Source: Hypoxylon rubiginosum
Lineage: Eukaryota > Ascomycota > Sordariomycetes > Xylariales > Hypoxylaceae
Direction: 5' to 3'
DNA: 64,000 bases
Assembly (NCBI GenBank): GCA_902806565.1
Contig: CADCXA010000036.1
Location: 310,001-374,000 of the forward strand
Under the pieces are notes generated by a model, which was given only the letters and a program-made list of their open reading frames with translations, had not been told where the DNA came from and did not search any database. Below, one piece after another: positions 57,537 to 64,000 of the stretch (the stretch's first letter is position 1; every line of letters starts with the position of its first letter). The translations under genes and the position numbers were made by a program.

Positions 57537-59311
57537 TTATATCATGAGAGACTCGATATGCATTCCCTCCCGCGTGCAGAATGTATAACTAATATCCAGC
57601 CCAGCCGTAGACTGTACCCAAGACAAAGTCTCGATCCTCTGCCACATAGCAATTTGTTCCATGCTCCGTGCCATTCCCCCTTCCTCAGACCCACCCTCTT
57701 CAATCTCGATCACCCGCTCAACTACCCTGGCAGCCGAGATGCTGTCCCAGACCGCCTCCCGTATCGATTGCCGTCGCAAGATGCTCAAGACCTGACGTCG
57801 GACCACGGGGTGCCGGCACTTGACCCCGATTATGTAAAGCACGGGGACAATTCCGACCTCCGGCGTAAAAGTCGGCTTTAACGACCCCGAATACCGCTCA
57901 TGCGCCGCCGCCACGTCGTCCGCCAAGGCCACGCATTGCCGGAACTGAGGCAGAAAGTTGTCATAGTCCATTTCCCTGCCAGGCCCGCAACTACCGAGGA
58001 GGATCCACGCGATAGTATGCTGTAGGCGTAGGAGGGACATGAGCCGACCAGTTTCAGGATTTGTCACGTAGGAGCCGCCTTCTTGCAGCATGTTTTCGAA
58101 GAGGCCCGACCAGGCTTCCAACTGCCCGAGAAGGGTCTCCTTCAGTGATGAAGGTAGCGGTGGCATGTTGCCCGTTGGGGTCATTTGCTGCTCCGTGTTG
58201 TGCAGTCTCATTACCCAAGCGACGAGGATCTGGAGGTGGTCGGCGGCTTGGTCAAGGGACCGAAAGGCACTGTTGGGCGGTGGAAGTTGATAACTAAGTA
58301 CCTCCTGAATATCCGCTGGAGTCCAGTCAACCAGAAACGTTACGGCCTGCATGTCGAGACGGCGGATCTGTTTTGTGACCTGGCAGATAAGCGTTCCAGC
58401 CCCAGAGGGTTGGGCATCATCGTATGTACTTTTGTTGTTGCTCAGTATGGCCTCGTCGATGTTGCGTGAGAGATCCACGCCTCCGCGTAGGTGCTTCATT
58501 GCTTGTACGTAATTGCCAGCTAAATGATCATAGCAGGTGAAGAGATAACAGACCAAAAGGGTGATGGCTGTCGTTTCGGTGCTATCACCAATTTCCTGGT
58601 TCAGAAGAAGTTGGATGGCCCGGTTATAGTGAAGCAAGGAAGCCTTATCCGGTAGCATACGGTCGCTAGAATCGCGATCCAAATAGTTTCGGTAGACCAA
58701 GGACAAAGCAATGGCAGCGTACCGCACCGATGGTACTGTTTGAGAGAAGAACATAAGAGTCTTCCGCCATGATTCGCAGGGGCGGTATTCATTTAGATGC
58801 TTGATCGAAATATACTCGAAAATACACATTGCTTCGCCCTGGGCTGACCCAGCCACTGGTAAGATCATGAAGGGGTCGAGATTCCGAAAAATGAGGTCAT
58901 GCTGTTTCTCGTGCCACCTTTCCGCCTGATACGCACTAATCGTGGCGCAACGGTTGTAGCTCTCCGCTCTATTAGCCGTCTCCTTTTGATAATGATTTGA
59001 TTCAATATTGGTCGTGAAACCGAGGGGAATTTCACTATAGCCGTCACAAGTGCGGCCTGTGGACTGACATTTCATGCATGAAGGCTGAGAGAGATCGCAT
59101 TTTACTCGTCTTATCCTAGAAGATGCACCGAGGTTGGATGAGTGTCAGCTTTTGAGTGTTTGAACACGATTATTCGTAACCTAGGAATACATGGAGTTAT
59201 GACTCACTTGCAAGTCTTACAGCCTAGTCTCGACTTTGGAGCAAACTTGCGAGGCCTTTTCCTCCAAGCTTGGCTGGCTGTCTTGGTGCTTTCGTTCTTA
59301 CTCTCACCCAT
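57537..59311 (-). CDS. Zn2Cys6 transcription factor with fungal-specific middle region
   Basis: Two exons (59311-59208, 59115-57537) give 560 aa. The cluster is C31-x2-C34-x6-C41-x6-C48-x2-C51-x6-C58 (GCKTCKIRRVKC, SCMKCQSTGRTCDGY), with the intron splitting the Lys codon after C34. The body has the helical middle-homology look (CIFEYISIKHLNEY, TETTAITLLVCYLFTCYDHL, QAMKHLRGGVDL). Such proteins activate nearby metabolic genes in the nucleus. The P450 lies just downstream, the TAP hydrolase diverges upstream, and either could be a target. There are about 0.7 kb of shared upstream sequence with the hydrolase gene. Confidence 0.92.
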
Positions 59312-60030
59312 CACGCTGATGTTAGCTGACCAAGATTTGCAACAGGCGCCGTTTCAAGCAGAAAGCAATCCCGGGACGGCAATGATTTCGAAAAGCAAAT
59401 TGCACCAGTGACTAATCGAATTTCAAGAAGATCGTCTGTTCGTCTGTTCGTATGCCAGAGGAGAAGTCATCTCCTACATTCTTAATGAGACAACACGAAC
59501 AATATAGAAATTGAATTTTGGACTTTCATTGGCTAGTTCGTAGAAGTGGGGTGCCAAGAAAGGAAAGGGGGTGAGAGCTGACTAATAGGCGGTGGCTATG
59601 CATAGAAATCGAGCACTCTACACCAAATCCACGTGGAATATCAATCACGTTCTCCAAGACAGGGTCCTCGATCCTTTGACCGGAGGCTCAGAAACTAGTC
59701 TTTTGAAAATTTCCAGTTTTCATACCTATGAACCCCATTGTGGTAAAATACCTAGATTATGATTGGCTGGTTCGTACAAGCTGAGCGGCGAGGAAGCGTG
59801 CGGAACGAGTATGGTGAGTTGAATTGGAAGAATACGGCTCCTTGATGGGGGCTGAGCATTTGAAACTGACAGACTTAATTGACATGTATCTTGCGGAATT
59901 CAACTGGTATAAGTACTTAGGTAGGTCCCTGATATCCCAACTGCTTTGGCTGCAGTGTTGAATACCATCATCACCTTCTTGCAAGCAACATTACAGAAAA
60001 CCCCTAGAGGAGAACTTTCAGGGGATAACA
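59312..60030. promoter_or_regulatory. Divergent promoter region between the Zn2Cys6 gene and the secreted hydrolase
   Basis: The two genes point away from each other. No specific element was identified; the shared region could couple their expression. Confidence 0.35.
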
Positions 60031-62062
60031 ATGAAACGACATGCGAATGCCCTCATTCTTTTCACAGGCTTGTTAGCAAGCTTAGGATGCGAAGCCGATA
60101 GTTCCCATGATCCGGGCATGGTCTATGAATTTGACAATGTGAGTCCTGGACTTTGCCGAACCACGTCCTCTTAAGGCTTTCAAGTTTTCTGACTAGCGAA
60201 TATCTAGATTGAACCGTCAGCCAACCTTACGTGGACACCATGTTTCGATGGCTTTGCATGCTCTAGACTGGAAGTTCCTTTGGATTATTCAAACAGAAGC
60301 CTTGGCTCGACGTCGATCCCCTTCATCAAACTAGCTGGAAAGAATGCCACCGTTCAGTCCCCAAGCATTGTGGTCATCCCCGGTAAGATCTCGATCAGAC
60401 CACTCGTACAAACTTACCCAGAACCTACTTGACTGAACTCATACATCGTTAGGCGGTCCGGGTGGTTCTGGCGTCGAGCTGCTACTCGAAAGCGGGGCTA
60501 TCGCAGGGCAAATGTTTGGAGAGCAGTATAACCTCGTCTCCTTTGACCCTCGTGGTGTGAACGGCAGCGGTCCGAGCCTCGACTGCTTCACGGGGAACGC
60601 AGACGCAAGATCGGCCTTCAGTCGACTGCACAGTACAGGCGTTACCAACATCTCATCGACGTCACTAGAGGAGCAGTACTATTCAAGCTCCATCTACGGA
60701 GAGCGGTGCAACGATGCTGTCGAGAACGGGTCACCTCATGGATATTATGTTACCACACCGGCGGTCGCCCGTGATCTGTTGACATTTATAGAAGCCGAGG
60801 CCGAGATCGCTGGCCAGTCACCATCAGATGCCAGGTTGTGGTGTTATGGCATTAGTTACGGCACTGTCATCGGCACCACTTTCGCTTCCATGTTTCCCGA
60901 CCGAGTAGGGAGAATGGTACTCGATGGTATTTTGAACGCCGAGCAATATTATGAAAATGACTGGAGGCACAATGTCGCTCAGATGGATGAAGCCATAGAA
61001 AAATTCTCAAGCCTTTGCCATTCCGCAGGTCCTGAAAGGTGCTATTTCTGGGGACCTACGCCAGCTAACATCACGGCCAGACTGGACGGCATCATCAGTC
61101 AGCTTCAGAACCATCCGGTCCCAGTCAGCGGACTCCCAACTAGAGACCTGCCGGCACTGGTCACCTATTCAGACCTGAAGGCCCTTTTCGTCAACGCTAT
61201 ATACACCCCACTGGCGACCTTTCCAATCATGGCCGACATACTACATCAGGTCGAGGGCGGGAATGTATCTGCTCTTGCAGGCACGTTTGCCGAATCGAGT
61301 TCAATTGCGACTGACGCCGGTCTCGTTATCCGGTGCGTCGATTCATATCGGAGAAACAGGCTTACTACCATTGAGGCATTCAAGAGTTATGTCGAGTACA
61401 CGGTTTCCAAAACCAAGTACATCGGCGACATCTACCCCATCTACGTGGAAAGTATCTTGTGTAGATCCTTCCGACCAGAACTGCCTGATAGCATGGTGAT
61501 TCAAGGTAGGTTACCCCTTTTTTGTCAGCCTCTCCCACCCCCCCGGCTCTCCCTCCGCATTCTCAGAATTTCATCCTCGGAAAAGGTAAATAAATATCTG
61601 CATTGGACGCAAATCTAACTAGTTGCTCTTTCATGTAGATCCAATAAGTGGACTTCAAAGGCCTACGTCCTTCCCAATCCTGTTTGCGAGTAATACCATC
61701 GACCCTATATCGCCCTTAATATCGTACGTTTCTGCCAAGCTGTCTCGCTATCGATGTTGCTAATTGACTTTACCTCTTCGCAGGGCGCGCAAGATGTCTT
61801 CTCGATTCCCCGGATCGGAAATAATCTTGCAGGAAGCTGTTGGTGTAAGTGATTATCGAATTTCAATCACACGACCATCTCAAGAAATAGTCTCAGCTAA
61901 CTCGTGGGTTATTCCTCTCGAATACAGCATACAGTCATCAACCAAGGGGGGTCAAACTGTTACTTTGGACATGTTCAGGCATACCTTCAAGGCATAGTTC
62001 CATCGTCCAACATTACATGCCCGCAGCAGTACATACCTTTCATAGACAGCAGCCCTATTTAA
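60031..62062 (+). CDS. Secreted TAP-type (tripeptidyl-aminopeptidase-like) alpha/beta hydrolase
   Basis: Six exons (60031-60138, 60208-60382, 60453-61505, 61639-61723, 61784-61844, 61928-62062) give 538 aa. A signal peptide is likely (HANALILFTGLLASLGCEA). The PGGPGGSG oxyanion motif is rebuilt at the second splice. The nucleophile elbow is GISYGT, the acid candidate Asp lies in SNTIDPISP, and the His follows EAVG in HTVINQGG after the last splice. The C-terminal part matches the TAP C-terminal domain order. The family includes secreted aminopeptidases and proline-iminopeptidase-like hydrolases of bacteria and fungi. Its Cys content suggests disulfides. It starts about 0.7 kb from a Zn2Cys6 gene that diverges from it. 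The substrate could be a peptide or an ester. Confidence 0.88.
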
Positions 62063-62814
62063 AAGTCGTTAAAGCCGCGGAGGAAGGGCTCGGTAACCTC
62101 GAGAAGGGTATTAGCTAGTGCTACTACAGCGCTCAACAAGGTCGTAATAAACCCAATCCACCTCAACCATGCCTCCTCGTTGGGTTGAGTTGAGATGATT
62201 TAGCATTGCCGCCGCTAGGTTTATTGAGGAAGAAGGTAGATAAATAACTCCGTCCTTTGTCTACCGTTTTTTAAAGCTACAAAAAGAGAAATGCCTAAAT
62301 ATACGGAAGAGGGTGTCCTCAGAGCTACCCAGGACGTCACAGACGGCTGAAGTGTACGAAAAGCGACTTCGCGCTGGGCAATACCGAGTCCTAGATCGGT
62401 CATGATGGTGGCATAGCCGCCCCCTATTGCCCTTAACATCACGGAGCTCGTTAAGTCCGATCGGCCGGCAATCCGCCCGCCGCTGCCCACGGTCTAGAAT
62501 CAGCCGTTCTAAAGTAAAGGTACCCACGCCTCCGTGACGACGATATATCCCCATGGTCGGGATGGATATATGTCGAGGTGAAATTGCAAAAAGTGATATC
62601 CTGGACGAAGGTCTCTGTATGATGAGGGTAGTCCTGATCCGAGACGTATCGGCTGAAATTCTGAATCGGTTGTGTCTTGAGCGACAAAACCTCGGCTCCA
62701 AAAGCTGTTGGCGTTTGAAAAAGCGCAAGGCGCGCACAGCGTTAGAGGGATCGAGATTAAATCCATTAGAACACACGTATCTGCTGTGACAAGGGTCTGT
62801 ATCAAAGACTTAGA
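62063..62814. other. intergenic between the hydrolase and the AT block
   Basis: GC content is still normal. Minus ORFs at 62221-62805 overlap one another in different frames and have no motif. A relic of a gene is possible but unsupported. Confidence 0.4.
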
Positions 62815-64000
62815 ATAACTTCAATTTAATATAATAATTTTTACAGGTTTTAAGGTCCTTAATCCTTTTTAATTTAGATAGGAATTTAAGACCTTATTTA
62901 TATTTTAAGGTTACTATTTAATTTTTATTTTATTGTTATTTTAAACACTTAATTAATATATATTAATTTTATTATTTTAATTTAAGTTATTTTTATTTAT
63001 TTAATTTTAATTAATTTATATATTAATATATAAAATATATATTTATTAAAATTTATAATTATAAGTTTTTTTAATTAAATAAGTTATTTAAATTAAATTA
63101 TATAATATTAAATTTTTTTTTTTAAGTTTTATTTTAAAATATTATTTTATAAATATAAAAATTTATAAATTTTTTTAATTATTATTAATAAAAGTTTTTA
63201 ATAAAATATTTTATTTTTTTATTAAATAAATAATTATAAAGTTTTTAAATTTAAAGTTTTTTAATAAGTTATTTTTTTTATTTAATTAAATATTTTATTT
63301 TTTTTAAATTTTTTATAAAAGTTTTTATTTTTTTTATTTAATAGTTTTTTATTTTAATTAAAGTTATTTTTTTATAAAACTTAATTAAAATTAAATAATA
63401 TTTAATTATTAATATAATAAAATTTAATAAAAAAAATATAAAATAAATTATAGATTTTTTAGTTTTTAAAAAATATAAACTTTATAATATTTAAAGAAAT
63501 TATTTTTTAAATTTTAAAAAATTTTAATATTTTTTAATTTAACTTTTTTATAAACTTTTTTATTTTTATATTTTTAATGTTTAATATAACTAATTATTTT
63601 TTAATATGTTTTTTATTTATTTAAATTTTTATTTAATATTAGTTTTTTTTAAAATGTTTTTAAATATTTTTTTAAATTTAAATTATTTAATAAAAATAAA
63701 ATTAATTTTTTAAATTCTTAAAAGTTTTAAAAAAAAAATTATATATTATAAAATAATAATTATAATTAATATAAAAAAATATTATATAAAAAAAAAAAAA
63801 TTTTATATTATTATAAATAAATTTAATTATAAAAAATAAATTTTTTTAATTATTTATTTTATAATTAATAAATAATTATAAATAAGTTTTAAAAATTTAA
63901 TTAAATTATTTAATTTAATTATTAATTTAAAAATAAATAATTATATTTATATAAAATTTAATATTTATTAATTTAAAAAAGTTTTTTTATAAATATATTA
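62815..64000. repeat. Extremely AT-rich block
   Basis: Nearly every base is A or T; for example, 63001-63060 contains no G or C. The change from normal composition is abrupt at about 62815, and G/C falls further over the first 150 bases. Fungal AT blocks usually come from RIP-mutated transposons or centromeric or subtelomeric sequence. No ORF or repeat unit is visible. It reaches the end of the window, so its size is unknown. Confidence 0.85.

Noticed and set aside
62221..62805. Overlapping minus-strand frames before the AT block considered as an enzyme relic
   Set aside because: Different frames, no conserved motif, and no continuation into the AT-rich sequence.
1..64000. A polyketide or nonribosomal peptide biosynthetic cluster
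   Set aside because: P450s, regulators and an AKR are present, but no PKS, NRPS, terpene cyclase or DMATS domain was seen in any frame.

Overview
The window looks like nuclear DNA of a filamentous ascomycete (Pezizomycotina, probably Sordariomycetes; the class is inferred, not shown). The evidence is intron-split genes with 50-100 bp GT-AG introns, Zn2Cys6 transcription factors, a 2EXR protein, a NACHT-WD40 (fungal NLR) locus, a CYP505 P450-reductase fusion, and an almost pure A/T tract at the right edge. No rRNA, tRNA, CRISPR array, intact transposon, PKS or NRPS was recognised. Exon joins below come from reading splice sites and protein continuity; there is no transcript evidence.

Layout. 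0.4-3.5 kb: a Rieske non-heme iron oxygenase and a microsomal-type epoxide hydrolase in tandem. 3.6-8.7 kb: a decayed esterase-NACHT-WD40 gene with two frameshifts and two nonsense codons. 9.1-12.2 kb: a fructosamine-kinase-like gene with a probable GC-AG intron, then an aldo-keto reductase. 12.7-15.1 kb: three tandem paralogues of a small protein with a fixed Cys/His spacing, together with their promoters. 15.9-17.7 kb: a P450. 19-30 kb: housekeeping genes RAD14/XPA and PHO88/SND3, some unrecognised genes and long gene-poor stretches. 30-33.6 kb: a CYP505 self-sufficient P450. 34.7-40.5 kb: a membrane-anchored unknown protein, a 2EXR protein and a Zn2Cys6 regulator. 41-42.6 kb: a dead MFS drug-transporter gene. 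44.1-45.7 kb: an unusual fusion of two EthD-like barrels with an alpha/beta hydrolase. 49.7-53.4 kb: a DUF1479 dioxygenase-like protein with a charged tail, and a cupin protein. 55.3-59.3 kb: a P450 next to a Zn2Cys6 regulator. 60.0-62.1 kb: a secreted TAP-type alpha/beta hydrolase. 62.8-64 kb: an extremely AT-rich block.

The window is rich in oxidative and hydrolytic enzymes: one Rieske oxygenase, three P450s, an epoxide hydrolase, an AKR, an enol-lactonase-like fusion, a cupin and a 2OG-oxygenase-like protein. It also has two local regulators. This fits an accessory catabolic or tailoring region, but no single pathway can be assigned because no backbone synthase is present. Several genes are broken by stop codons that a single C-to-T or G-to-A change would explain, which suggests light RIP-like mutation or loss of selection. 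The most distinctive novelty candidate is the triplicated small Cys/His protein family at 12.7-15.1 kb.
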